A stretch of DNA of 36,456 nucleotides from Collinsella sp. (GTDB lineage: Bacteria > Actinomycetota > Coriobacteriia > Coriobacteriales > Coriobacteriaceae), in NCBI GenBank assembly GCA_018373675.1, contig JAHAGQ010000021.1, forward strand, positions 1 through 36,456. The letters run 5' to 3'. Below the pieces are notes generated by a model. It saw only the letters and a program-made list of their open reading frames with translations, was not told where the DNA came from and did no database searches. The position numbers and the translations under genes are program-made. Below are positions 8,555 to 16,958 of the stretch, in pieces (positions within the stretch are counted from its first letter, which is position 1; each line of letters starts with the position of its first letter).

Positions 8555-8718
8555 TCTTTACCACCATCGTCTCCACCGACCCGACGCATAAATATCTGAG
8601 AAAACACCCTCTGTCGTCTCCACCCGACCAACACATCTACCTTCACTAAATCGATTTACCAAACCGTTCAGCCGACAATTCAGCCGCTGGCGCAAAATCG
8701 AAACAAAAGCGGCGCATA

Positions 8719-8755
8719 CTGGTAAACGTTTGACGCTGTTTATCAGTTTTACCAG
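8719..8755 (+). promoter_or_regulatory. Candidate operator and promoter region of fbp
   Basis: CTGGTAAAC (8719-8727) and GTTTTACCAG (8746-8755) form an imperfect inverted repeat 20 bp before the fbp start. Within it, AAACGTTT (8724-8731) is a perfect palindrome with the CG centre typical of LacI/CcpA-family operators. It overlaps a -35-like TTGACG (8730-8735). No good -10 box is obvious at normal spacing, so the promoter assignment is tentative. Confidence 0.35.
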
Positions 8756-8774
8756 CCCCATCGGAAGGTGTTTC

Positions 8775-10691
8775 ATGGTCGCATTCGATCGCAACCCGCA
8801 AGACTTCAAGTATCTGCGCCTGCTGTCGAGACAGTTCCCCACCGAACAATCCGCATTTACCGAAATTATCAACCTCTCGGCCATCCTCAACCTACCCAAG
8901 GGCACCGAGCATTTTATGAGCGACGTGCATGGTGAGTACGAAGCCTTTATGCACATCCTCAACAACTGCTCGGGCGTCGTGCGCGAACATGTCGACGAGA
9001 TCTTTGGCGACACGCTCTCCTTTGACGAAAAGGGCGAGCTGTGTACGCTCATCTACTACCCGCTCGAGAAGATCGACCTGGTCCGCAGTCAGCGCGAGGA
9101 CTCGCCCACCTGGTACAAGACGATGCTTGACCAGCTCATCATGGTCGCTCGCTCACTTTCAAGCCGCTACACGCGCTCCAAGGTGCGTAAGGCCATCCCG
9201 CGCGATTACGCCTATATCATCGACGAGTTGTTGCACACGCACCCGGACGAGAACAACTATCGCGTGCGCTATCACGAGCGCATCGTGGAGTCCATCCTAG
9301 AGACCGCCAGCGCCGACGACTTTATTGAGTCGCTCGCCTCGCTCATCAAGCGCCTGGCCGTCGACCACCTGCACCTGGTGGGCGACATCTTCGACCGCGG
9401 CGGCGGCGCGGCCAAGATTATGGACCGTCTGCTCACCTACCATTCGCTCGACATCCAGTGGGGCAACCACGACCTGCTGTGGATGGGCGCTGCGACCGGT
9501 GAGCCCGCCTGCATCGCCACGGTGTTGCGCAACAACCTACGCTACGACAACTACGAGATCCTGGAGAACGACTACGGCATCTCGCTGCGTGAGCTTGTCG
9601 CCTTTGCCGATGCCACCTACACCGCCGGTGAGTCCATCACCCCGCTGATCAAGGCCATCGACGTGCTGCTCTTTAAGCTCGAGGGCCAGATTATCCAGCG
9701 CCACCCCGAGTTCGATATGACCGACCGCCTGTTACTCGACAAGATCGACCACGACACCGGCACGGTCACGCTCGCCGACGGCAGCGTGTGGCCGCTCACG
9801 ACCAACGACTTCCCCACCGTCGACCCGGCGGACCCCTATACGCTCACGTCTCAGGAGCAGCACATCATCGACAAGCTCGTGTCCGAGTTTGTCACCGCCG
9901 ATCACCTGCATCGCCATATCGATTTCCTCTATTCCCACGGCTCGATGTACAAGGTCGCCAACGGCAACCTGCTCTTCCACGGCTGCGTTCCACTCAACGA
10001 AGACGGCACCTTCAGCAGCATGAACTGCCTGGGCACCTGGCACGCTGGCCGTGATTATCTCGATTTTTGCGACCACATCGCCCGCCGCGCGTGGCGCGTG
10101 GGCGACCGCGATGCCCTCGACTGGATGTGGTACCTGTGGATTGGCTTCAATTCACCCGCCAGCGGACGCCTGGTGCGTACCTTTGAGCGCGCCTATATCG
10201 CCGATAAGAGCACCTGGGTCGAGCCGATGGACCCGTACTTTACGCTTACCAAGTCGCCCTCGGTCTGCGATGATATCATGCGCGAGTTTGGCGTCGCGCC
10301 CATGGCATGCTCGCCGACCGGCCACATCATCAACGGCCACACGCCCGTTAAAACCACCAAGGGCGAGCAGCCCATCCGCGCCGAGGGCAAGCTGCTGGTC
10401 ATCGATGGCGGCTTCTGCCGCGCTTACCATCCCAAGACGGGCATCGCCGGCTATACGCTCATCTCGAGCTCGCGCGGCTGCCGCCTCAAGTCGCACCGGG
10501 CCTTTACGACGGTTGCCGAGGCACTCACGCGCAACGTGGACATCGAGAGCGAGACCAACCGTTTTGACCAAGCAGACCGTCGCCGCATGGTGAGCGACAC
10601 CGATACTGGCGCCAAGATTCGCAGCCAGATCCAGGACCTGCGCCAGCTGCTCGATGCATATAGAAACGGTGCTATCGAGGAGCGCGCCTAG
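8775..10691 (+). CDS. fbp: Fructose-1,6-bisphosphatase, class III
   Basis: This enzyme removes the 1-phosphate of fructose-1,6-bisphosphate in gluconeogenesis. The class III form is a metallophosphatase of about 640 residues, matching the 638 here. Calcineurin-type metal motifs are visible: MSDVHGEYEAF, GDIFDRGG, WGNHDLLWMG and, near the C-terminus, INGHTPVK. The N-terminal LRLLSRQFPTEQSAFTEIINL is typical of the family. The ATG at 8775 has GGAAGGTG 5 bases upstream; the frame is open further upstream but without a better start. It stands alone after a divergent promoter region. A structured spacer separates it from the downstream gtrA-like gene. Class III enzymes are found mainly in Firmicutes and relatives, consistent with an anaerobic gut bacterium. 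Confidence 0.95.
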   Translation: MVAFDRNPQDFKYLRLLSRQFPTEQSAFTEIINLSAILNLPKGTEHFMSDVHGEYEAFMHILNNCSGVVREHVDEIFGDTLSFDEKGELCTLIYYPLEKIDLVRSQREDSPTWYKTMLDQLIMVARSLSSRYTRSKVRKAIPRDYAYIIDELLHTHPDENNYRVRYHERIVESILETASADDFIESLASLIKRLAVDHLHLVGDIFDRGGGAAKIMDRLLTYHSLDIQWGNHDLLWMGAATGEPACIATVLRNNLRYDNYEILENDYGISLRELVAFADATYTAGESITPLIKAIDVLLFKLEGQIIQRHPEFDMTDRLLLDKIDHDTGTVTLADGSVWPLTTNDFPTVDPADPYTLTSQEQHIIDKLVSEFVTADHLHRHIDFLYSHGSMYKVANGNLLFHGCVPLNEDGTFSSMNCLGTWHAGRDYLDFCDHIARRAWRVGDRDALDWMWYLWIGFNSPASGRLVRTFERAYIADKSTWVEPMDPYFTLTKSPSVCDDIMREFGVAPMACSPTGHIINGHTPVKTTKGEQPIRAEGKLLVIDGGFCRAYHPKTGIAGYTLISSSRGCRLKSHRAFTTVAEALTRNVDIESETNRFDQADRRRMVSDTDTGAKIRSQIQDLRQLLDAYRNGAIEERA

Positions 10692-10697
10692 CACCAC

Positions 10698-10752
10698 CCG
10701 CGGGGATTGGCTAAACTTGCTAAGTTTGTCATCCCCGCGGCGCTTCGGCGCC
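10698..10752 (+). repeat. Two consecutive hairpins between fbp and the first gtrA-like gene
   Basis: CCGCGGGGAT (10698-10707) pairs with ATCCCCGCGG (10731-10740), with an inner AAACTT/AAGTTT stem. The next bases form GGCGC-TTCG-GCGCC (10739-10752), a hairpin with a UUCG tetraloop that shares two bases with the first. No U-tract follows. This could be an intrinsic pause or partial terminator, or an mRNA-processing structure ahead of the gtrA-like gene. Confidence 0.6.
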
Positions 10753-10769
10753 AGCTTAAGGCAGGTACC

Positions 10770-11165
10770 ATGCAAAAGCTCCTTGCGCAGATTATGAAAT
10801 TTGGCGTCGTCGGTGTCATTGCCACGGTTATCGACTTTGGCATTATGAATCTGCTCCACTACGGTCTGGGCCTCAACATCCTAATCGCCAACACCAGCGG
10901 CTTTATCATCTCACTCATCTTTAACTACCTCGCAAGCATGAAATACGTGTTTGCGCACAAGGAAGGCATGAGCCGCCGCCGCGAGTTCATCATCTTTGTC
11001 GTGCTGTCCGTGATCGGTTTGGTGCTCAACGATGGCATCGTGCTGGCGCTCAACGCCGGCCTGGGACTCGAGGCCAATATCGCCAAGATCTGTGCCACCG
11101 CGCTTGTCATGGTCTACAACTTTGTGACCCGAAAAATCTTCCTGGAGGGCGACGAGACAAAATAG
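10770..11165 (+). CDS. GtrA family membrane protein, first copy
   Basis: The 131-residue polytopic protein has four hydrophobic segments. It begins with the family signature FGVVGVIATVIDFGIMNLL, continues with FNYLASMKYVFAHKEGMSRRREF, and ends with YNFVTRKIFLEGDE. GtrA-like proteins are thought to help flip or hold lipid-linked sugars during decoration of cell-surface glycans, often beside a glycosyltransferase. None is encoded here. The ATG at 10770 is preferred, with AAGG 8 bases upstream; a TTG start at 10707 lies inside a hairpin and has no ribosome binding site. It is a close paralogue of the next gene. Confidence 0.85.
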   Translation: MQKLLAQIMKFGVVGVIATVIDFGIMNLLHYGLGLNILIANTSGFIISLIFNYLASMKYVFAHKEGMSRRREFIIFVVLSVIGLVLNDGIVLALNAGLGLEANIAKICATALVMVYNFVTRKIFLEGDETK

Positions 11166-11191
11166 CTCGAAACCCCTGTAGCATTACGGCG

Positions 11192-11231
11192 CCCACGGAC
11201 GACGCGCACTCAGCGCAGTATCGTCCGTGGG
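11192..11231 (+). terminator. Strong hairpin after the first gtrA-like gene
   Basis: CCCACGGACGA and TCGTCCGTGGG form an 11-bp stem, with an inner GCGC/GCGC stem in the loop. The T-content afterwards (TGTCGCTCGTTT) is modest, so termination may be partial. It separates the two gtrA-like genes. Confidence 0.6.
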
Positions 11232-11384
11232 TGTCGCTCGTTTACGGGCAAATTTTCAACGTTTGCGGATTAGCTCTTGAAAATTTGGCGAGTTCATATA
11301 GTTCTTGGCAAAGACCTTACGTTTCCCTTGTAAAAGCTCTAAAGTATCCTCTGCTCGATTCATCAACGCATTGGATGTGATTAC

Positions 11385-11792
11385 GTGCGCAAGGCGCTGG
11401 CACAACCTCATACCAAGCAGTTCCTCAAGTTTGCCGTCGTGGGTCTTATCTCCTTTGGCATCGACTGGGGCATGCTCATTGCGCTCGTCGAGCTGTTCCA
11501 CCTCGACTTTTTGATGAGCACCACGGTTTCGTTCATCACGTCCGTCGTGGTCAACTACTGGCTCAGCATGAAGTACGTGTTCGACCACCGCGAAGGCATG
11601 AGCCGCAAGCGCGAGTTCACGATCTTCACCATCCTGTCGGTGATCGGCCTGGGCCTCAACGACCTGTACATGTTTGTGGGCGTCACGTTTTTGAGCATCG
11701 GCTACCAGGCCATGAAGGCCATCGCCACATTCCTCGTCACCTGGTACAACTACTTCAGCCGCCGCTTCTTCCTCGAGGGCGCACGGTCGTAG
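11385..11792 (+). CDS. GtrA family membrane protein, second copy
   Basis: This is a 135-residue, four-segment membrane protein of the GtrA family. It has KFAVVGLISFGIDWGM at the N-terminus, VNYWLSMKYVFDHREGMSRK in the middle and a closing WYNYFSRRFFLEGA. It aligns along its whole length with the upstream copy, including the shared MKYVF-H-EGMSR segment, so the two look like an old tandem duplication. The start is a GTG with GGATGTGA 5 bases before it. A strong terminator follows. No glycosyltransferase partner lies nearby, so the lipid-linked substrate is unknown. Confidence 0.85.
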   Translation: MRKALAQPHTKQFLKFAVVGLISFGIDWGMLIALVELFHLDFLMSTTVSFITSVVVNYWLSMKYVFDHREGMSRKREFTIFTILSVIGLGLNDLYMFVGVTFLSIGYQAMKAIATFLVTWYNYFSRRFFLEGARS

Positions 11793-11818
11793 TCGATTCA
11801 CTATTTGCTTGAATGTAT

Positions 11819-11853
11819 AACCGGTTGGAATTCCCGTTCCAACCGGTTTTTTT
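11819..11853 (+). terminator. Intrinsic terminator after the second gtrA-like gene
   Basis: AACCGGTTGGAA and TTCCAACCGGTT pair across a 6-base loop, and the stem runs into seven T residues. This is a textbook intrinsic terminator. Confidence 0.93.
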
Positions 11854-11892
11854 GTTTGCCGAGAGACCCGGCGATCCAGTCCCATTCGCATG

Positions 11893-11930
11893 AAAAACGG
11901 GCGGCTCGGATGTTGGTCCGAACCGCCCGT
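11893..11930 (-). terminator. Intrinsic terminator of the DUF4430 operon
   Basis: ACGGGCGG and CCGCCCGT pair, with an inner TCGGA/TCCGA stem. On the minus strand the stem is followed by TTTTTC. It lies 23 bp beyond the stop of the second DUF4430 gene. Confidence 0.88.
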
Positions 11931-11952
11931 CTGGCGCGCTATGTCGAGGCCT

Positions 11953-12855
11953 CTAGTCTGTAACGTAATACCAGACTACGTTGTCGCCGTTTGAGAGAAC
12001 GTAGTTACTACAGGCCGTCATGGGCGTTGTGCCGTTGACGGAATACATCCAGCCGCTCGTGCCGCCGTACTGTTTCTCGGCCAAACCACCAATCGCAGAA
12101 ACATACGTGCCGTACGATGAGCCGTGTGCGTTGACAGAAAGGCCCAGCGCGCACAGGGCATCGTAAACGGTGGCGCCTTCGTTAAAGGTAAAGGTGCCGC
12201 CAGAAGACACAGGATTGCCCACAGCGCTCGATGTGACCGAAACCGTCACCGTTACGTAGTTGGACTCCTGCGAGCCGCCCTGTCCGCCCGAGGGAGCGCT
12301 TCCGCCATTAGAGCTGGAGGCCCCATCAGACGACTGACCGCCGCCCGAAGAAGCACCGCCAGACACATTGGGAGTAACGCCGGCTCCCGTATTCTGGGCA
12401 GCGGATTTATCTCCAGACTTCTTGCCGCCCTGACCATCGGACTTCTTGCTATCCGAGCTTTTATGCGATTCCTTGTCCGAAGACTCAGAATCGTCCTTGC
12501 CGTCGTTCGAACCCTTGGACTCGTCTTTTGCATCATTCGATGACTTGGAATCCTCGGAACTGGCCTCGCCCGAAGTCGTAGTCGAGCCAGACGCCCTGGT
12601 GTCCTTGGTGACGACGCTCTCCCCCGTCACGGTCTGAATGATCCAGTCGATGGACCAGGCACCGCTTGTGGAAGGATGGACGAAACCCAGCGAGACGACG
12701 ATCAGAATGGTGCACGCGGCAGTCAGAACGCCAAGGAGCGCCTTGCGACGAGGGGCGGACGCCGCCGAAGCGGCGCCCTGTTGCTTTGCATCGTCGAACT
12801 GAATGAACGAGGAATCTGGTTGCTTAGGGTCAGCGTCCTTGGATTTATTGGACAC
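11953..12855 (-). CDS. Membrane-anchored DUF4430 protein
   Basis: The 300-residue protein has a short cytoplasmic N-terminus and one membrane segment (ALLGVLTAACTILIVVSLGF, about residues 39-58). A long Ser/Lys/Asp/Gly-rich linker (about 90-200) leads to one C-terminal DUF4430 domain (about 200-300). That domain shows the family's ending: GWMYSVNG, then LSNGDNVVWYYV. DUF4430 is related to the C-terminal domain of transcobalamin and intrinsic factor, so a role in binding cobalamin or other corrinoids is plausible but unproven. The gene follows the large DUF4430 protein with almost no gap. A GTG at 12864 touches the previous stop; the GTG at 12855 is preferred because AGGTGA lies 5 bases upstream. 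It probably shares the riboswitch-controlled transcript. Confidence 0.8.
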   Translation of the reverse strand: MSNKSKDADPKQPDSSFIQFDDAKQQGAASAASAPRRKALLGVLTAACTILIVVSLGFVHPSTSGAWSIDWIIQTVTGESVVTKDTRASGSTTTSGEASSEDSKSSNDAKDESKGSNDGKDDSESSDKESHKSSDSKKSDGQGGKKSGDKSAAQNTGAGVTPNVSGGASSGGGQSSDGASSSNGGSAPSGGQGGSQESNYVTVTVSVTSSAVGNPVSSGGTFTFNEGATVYDALCALGLSVNAHGSSYGTYVSAIGGLAEKQYGGTSGWMYSVNGTTPMTACSNYVLSNGDNVVWYYVTD

Positions 12856-12864
12856 AGCCCTCAC

Positions 12865-15800
12865 CTACCGACGTTTGGTGAACACGAACACGCCGACGAT
12901 GGCGAGACCGATGACGCCGGCGGCGATGCCAACGATGGCGAGCGGATTGGTGCCAGTCTCCTGCTCGGAAGCACCAGAGGACTTCTTAGCAGTGGTCGTG
13001 GAAGCAGCACCCGTATCGGACTTGGAATCGGACTTGGAATTGGACTTGGAATCGGACTTCTTGTCAGACTTCTTGTCAGACTTCTTCTCGTCCTTCTTGT
13101 CGGACTTATCGGAGTCCTTCTTGTTGGACTTGTTGTCCTTGGCCTCGGTCTTAGTCGACACCGTCGTCTTGGTCACCGGCTTCTGGCCCGGGGCAATAGC
13201 GCCGCCCTTCGAGCCGGAGCCAGAACCCGCGCCAGCGCCAGTGCCGGAACCAGCACCGGTACCAGAACCGCCGCCATTCGAACCAGCGCCGCCATTACCG
13301 CCAGGCTTAACGGCATTCTTGGTCCACTTGGCATACAGCGTCAGATCGGCCGTTACCGGCGTACTGAAGTCATACGCCTGCGTGCAAGCCTCATCGGTAT
13401 ACCAACCGCCGAAAGTGTAGCCATCGCGCGTCGGATCGGCCGGCTTGACCAGCTTGCCATCGGCCGTAGCAACAAACTTAGTGTCGCAAGCAGACCCGCC
13501 GTTGGAGTTAAAGGCAACCGTCCAAGACTCGACAGCTCCAAGTTTAAACAGCGTGCCCGAATCATTAATGTAGTAGAGATTGCCAGAAGCATCGGCAATG
13601 ACCGGAGAGTCACAGTACTGGTAATGGCCAGCCGCATCATAAATCTGCGTCGCCTCTGCATCGCCGAGCGTATAGCGATACACGCCACCACCAGCAGAGT
13701 AGTTGACGTAATCCTTGCTATCCGCGCTGTTAACGGTGAAGTACACATAGGTCTTGCCGCCCTGAACACTCACCAGCGGAGTAGCAGCAATACCGTTGAG
13801 GCCAGCCGGCAGCGCCTTGCCGTCGGCAGCAGCGACCATCGTGGTCTTACCCGTCTTCAGGTTATAGAGAACCAGAGCAGAGCCAGTAGCCGTCTGTCCG
13901 CCGACAATCAGATTGTCACCAGACACCGCAGGGGCGCTCAGATTATTCGTAAGGCCCAGATCAACCGTCTTCTGTTCACTCAGCACGCCCTTCGCCGAAA
14001 GCGAAATCACATGGAGCTTTCCGTCGTGCGTCATCTGATAGAAGGTCGAGCCATTGGACGGATCGGCAATGCAATCGGCATTTGCGACAGCGCCGAGCTT
14101 CATGGTCGAAACGACATCGCCCGTCGTCTTATCAATGCACTTAAGCGTACCCGCGCTCGTAGGAACGATGGCATACTTATCCGTCAAAGCCGCACCAGTC
14201 CAGTAATAGCCCTCGGCAGGGTCGATGTTCTGCCAAGAAACTTCGCCCGTGGCAATCTTAATGCGCGCAAAGGAGCCGTTGCCGTAGGTCGCATTGTAAT
14301 TCTCGTCATACGAAATATCGACCGAGCCTACATAGACGTACTCGCCGTCCGAAACGACGGTGCAGGAGCTCTGCGTCAAGTCCGTCAAACCAGGCGTCAG
14401 CCACTTGCAGATCAGCTTGTCTGCAGTAATCGCCTGGACCGCACCGCCGTTGAGCGGAACGATGATAAGGCCATTGGTATAGATCGGACGAGAGGTATAG
14501 CTCACCTTGGAGGCAAGCGGCGCAGAGGCAACCTTTTTGCCCGTGGACGAATCGATCTTAATGAGCTCGTTCTCGGTCGCGATGTACACAAAGCCGTTAG
14601 CAATGACAGGCTCGCTGCAGTTGGCATACTGCTGACCAGACTCGGCCTTCCAATCGAAGGCCCACTTAAGACCGGCGGCCTGCGCAGGCGTCTTGACATC
14701 CGTTACGGTCGAACCGTTGCCACTGTTGCCGTAGCCGGCCCACTCGGCATCCCAATCAGGAGTCGTCGCACCCGGGTCCACGACAATCTTGTCGGGATCG
14801 GGCATGGCCGAATCGTCGGTGGTATAGGCAAGCGTGACCTTATCGCCGCTCTGGAGCGTAATCTGATTGGCGCAGAGTAAGGAGGGCTCTCCGTTGATAT
14901 ACAGATGCCAATATTTATTGGTCGCAGCATCCCAACCATACGGCTTGTGATCGAACGGCGAAGTAATGGAATTCAGGAACCAGTACTCACCACTCTGGGA
15001 GCCGTTGTACGCAACGCCCTTGGCCTTCAGAACTGCCTCAATAAGGTTCTGGGCCGTGGAGCCTTCGGGCAGAGAAACATTGCTTGCCGTGCCCCAACGC
15101 GTATTGTTCCCGTTGACATCGGGACCGATAACATCGGCGGATCCAAGCACCTGACCGGGGAGGGCATCGACGTCAGCACCATACATAAAGGTGACGGCGT
15201 CACCCTCCTGGAGCTTGTAGGCACCGGCGCCAACGTCGGCGAACTTGCCATTTACGTAGAAGCGCCAATAGCTATTGGTCGCAGCATCATAGCCACAATA
15301 GGACTTACCATCGAAGGGCGAATAAATGCCGTTGAGGAACCAGCCCCAAGACGATTCGCCAGCATCGAGAGTAAGGCCGACCTGCTCAAGGAGATCCTTG
15401 GCAGTGGAGCCTGCCTTGAGACTCGTCTGACCCGTCGAAGCCCAAACCTGCTGCTTGCCGTCCTTGTCCTTACCGAGAACCTGAACAGAAGCATGGACAG
15501 AATCGGACGGCAACTGGTCGCCCCAGCCACCGTAGAACCACGTGACGGTATCGCCGGCATGGATGGTGACATTGTCCGCCGTATAGTCACTCGACTTGCC
15601 GTTGATGAACAGCTGCCAATAGGTCGAATAATCTTGGGGCGTACCCAGCTCAACACCGTTGTACTTAAGGCTCAGAATGAAGGAGCCCGCAGCAACGGCG
15701 TCAATGTCGTTCGCCTCGAGTGCGACCTTCGTAAGATCAAGCGCGCTCGAACCGGACGTCACCACATACTGCGTATTATCGACCCAAGTCTGAGTCTTGC

Positions 15801-16647
15801 CCTGGGCATCGCGACCAATGACGGTCACATTTGCGGCAACTTGGTCTTTAACGACAGGGGACGAGCTACCAGCCGTATAGGCAAACTCAATCTTCTGCCC
15901 CTGGGTGAGCTTGACGCTGCTCGCGCCAACCGAGGAAGACGCGCCGTCGACGAACAGCTGCCAGAAGGCATAAGTCGTCGGATCGTAGGCAAGCGTGCGA
16001 CCATCGCTCGGGGATGTGATGCTTTCGAGGTAGAAACCGTATGCCGTGTTCGGTTCGTACTTCGCCTTGAAGCCCGTCTTCTCCTGCAGCTTAATGAAGG
16101 CATCCGCAGCCGTCGCGCCCTCGTCGAGCTTGAGCTGCGTAGGTGCCACCCAGGTCTGAGCCTTGCCGTCGGCATCGGTGCCGATAATCGAGAACGAGAC
16201 CTCGACCTGCTTCTTGGCGACATCGCCGGTTTCTGTCGGGTTCTCTGTCTGGATGGCAGCCGCGGCGGCAGATCCTGCTTGGCCAGCGGATGCCGTCGAA
16301 GACTGCTCGCTCGTGGCAGGACTCTCCCCCGTCGCCGAGCCTTCGTCGCCAGTTGCCGCCTCAGTTGTGGCGACACTAGTTGCAGACGCGCTCCCAGAAT
16401 CCGAAACCTCGGCGCCGCTCTGCTCAGCGGCACCGCCCGCAAGCGCTGCGTCCTCGCCCGGCGTAGCAGCCTGAGCCACAGCCTCGGCAATGCCCTCAGC
16501 GCCCTCGGCCCACAGCTGAGCCGGCGTGGTGCCAAAGGCCATCGCGAAGGCCAGGAATGCCACCAGGCAGCGCTTTGCCACGCCGCGCGCGATTACGCCA
16601 CGGCGACGAAGCGAGGCACGCTGGCACTCGTCCTCAAACATATCCAT
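12865..16647 (-). CDS. Large surface protein: four DUF4430 modules, propeller, InlB-type repeat and C-terminal membrane anchor
   Basis: The 1260-residue protein starts with a signal peptide whose basic stretch precedes CLVAFLAFAMAFG. An Ala/Ser/Thr-rich stalk follows (about 50-145). Four DUF4430 modules lie near residues 147-260, 268-375, 383-495 and 501-610, each with a YW-x-L/F-x-V/I-N/D-G strand and a final GD-x-V-T/E-F-x-Y strand. Next is a PQQ-like beta-propeller region (655-1040, repeated NGFVYIATE-type blades). An InlB/Listeria-Bacteroides repeat (1043-1110, ending LTLYAKWTK) comes before a Gly-rich and Lys/Ser/Asp-rich wall-spanning tail. The end is a membrane helix (LAIVGIAAGVIGLAIVGVFVF) and KRR. 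There is no LPxTG; ETGTN precedes the helix. ATG 16647 has AGGAG 4 bases upstream; ATG 16728, also with a ribosome binding site, is an alternative. The cobalamin riboswitch upstream points to corrinoid capture. Confidence 0.85.
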   Translation of the reverse strand: MDMFEDECQRASLRRRGVIARGVAKRCLVAFLAFAMAFGTTPAQLWAEGAEGIAEAVAQAATPGEDAALAGGAAEQSGAEVSDSGSASATSVATTEAATGDEGSATGESPATSEQSSTASAGQAGSAAAAAIQTENPTETGDVAKKQVEVSFSIIGTDADGKAQTWVAPTQLKLDEGATAADAFIKLQEKTGFKAKYEPNTAYGFYLESITSPSDGRTLAYDPTTYAFWQLFVDGASSSVGASSVKLTQGQKIEFAYTAGSSSPVVKDQVAANVTVIGRDAQGKTQTWVDNTQYVVTSGSSALDLTKVALEANDIDAVAAGSFILSLKYNGVELGTPQDYSTYWQLFINGKSSDYTADNVTIHAGDTVTWFYGGWGDQLPSDSVHASVQVLGKDKDGKQQVWASTGQTSLKAGSTAKDLLEQVGLTLDAGESSWGWFLNGIYSPFDGKSYCGYDAATNSYWRFYVNGKFADVGAGAYKLQEGDAVTFMYGADVDALPGQVLGSADVIGPDVNGNNTRWGTASNVSLPEGSTAQNLIEAVLKAKGVAYNGSQSGEYWFLNSITSPFDHKPYGWDAATNKYWHLYINGEPSLLCANQITLQSGDKVTLAYTTDDSAMPDPDKIVVDPGATTPDWDAEWAGYGNSGNGSTVTDVKTPAQAAGLKWAFDWKAESGQQYANCSEPVIANGFVYIATENELIKIDSSTGKKVASAPLASKVSYTSRPIYTNGLIIVPLNGGAVQAITADKLICKWLTPGLTDLTQSSCTVVSDGEYVYVGSVDISYDENYNATYGNGSFARIKIATGEVSWQNIDPAEGYYWTGAALTDKYAIVPTSAGTLKCIDKTTGDVVSTMKLGAVANADCIADPSNGSTFYQMTHDGKLHVISLSAKGVLSEQKTVDLGLTNNLSAPAVSGDNLIVGGQTATGSALVLYNLKTGKTTMVAAADGKALPAGLNGIAATPLVSVQGGKTYVYFTVNSADSKDYVNYSAGGGVYRYTLGDAEATQIYDAAGHYQYCDSPVIADASGNLYYINDSGTLFKLGAVESWTVAFNSNGGSACDTKFVATADGKLVKPADPTRDGYTFGGWYTDEACTQAYDFSTPVTADLTLYAKWTKNAVKPGGNGGAGSNGGGSGTGAGSGTGAGAGSGSGSKGGAIAPGQKPVTKTTVSTKTEAKDNKSNKKDSDKSDKKDEKKSDKKSDKKSDSKSNSKSDSKSDTGAASTTTAKKSSGASEQETGTNPLAIVGIAAGVIGLAIVGVFVFTKRR

Positions 16648-16784
16648 TTGTCTCCTACTGTCTGTACTTGGAGCGTTGCCTTGAAGCTGCCCCACGTCAT
16701 CGCGCATGTTGCGCTCGAGTTCCCCCATCGGGGTCCCCCTTTCCTCCAGAGCCCTATGCACACCGGCGGCATACGCCGCAGCCG

Positions 16785-16955
16785 CATGCAAGATGGGAGG
16801 CGATCCGACTTAACCTTAACGACTCGGGCGCGCCGTCCGATCTGCGACGCGAACATCCCGAGCCAAGAGGAATTACGGTTACTGGTACAGCTGGGGACTT
16901 GCACCCCGATTCTCCCAAACGCGCAGGAAAACCGCGCATTCGTGCGTCTCCGCAC
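16785..16955 (-). ncRNA. Cobalamin riboswitch aptamer
   Basis: Read on the minus strand, the leader contains the conserved core of B12 riboswitches. GGGAGAATCGGGGTGCAAG (within 16888-16916) continues as TCCCCAGCTG and then CCAGTAACCGTAA, equivalent to the consensus 'GGGAA...GGTGAAA-TCC..GCTG.CCCGCAACTGTA'. The 3' part has AAGTCGGATCGCCTCCC (16795-16811), equivalent to 'AGTCAGGATACCTGCC'. A hairpin follows (GCGGC-GTAT-GCCGC), then the RBS-rich leader of the DUF4430 gene. Outer boundaries are approximate. Such aptamers normally reduce expression when cobalamin is plentiful. Confidence 0.85.
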
Positions 16956-16958
16956 CAC

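Noticed and set aside
12981..13140. Simple-sequence repeat (GACTTC/GGACTT-like units) that could be taken for a non-coding repeat array
   Set aside because: It is the in-frame Lys/Ser/Asp-rich wall-spanning tail of the large surface protein.
12676..14880. Long plus-strand open frame (734 codons) opposite the large DUF4430 protein; likewise 14905-16965
   Set aside because: Arg/Ile-rich products without motifs or ribosome binding sites. The minus strand encodes a clear multi-domain protein and the second frame also covers the riboswitch.
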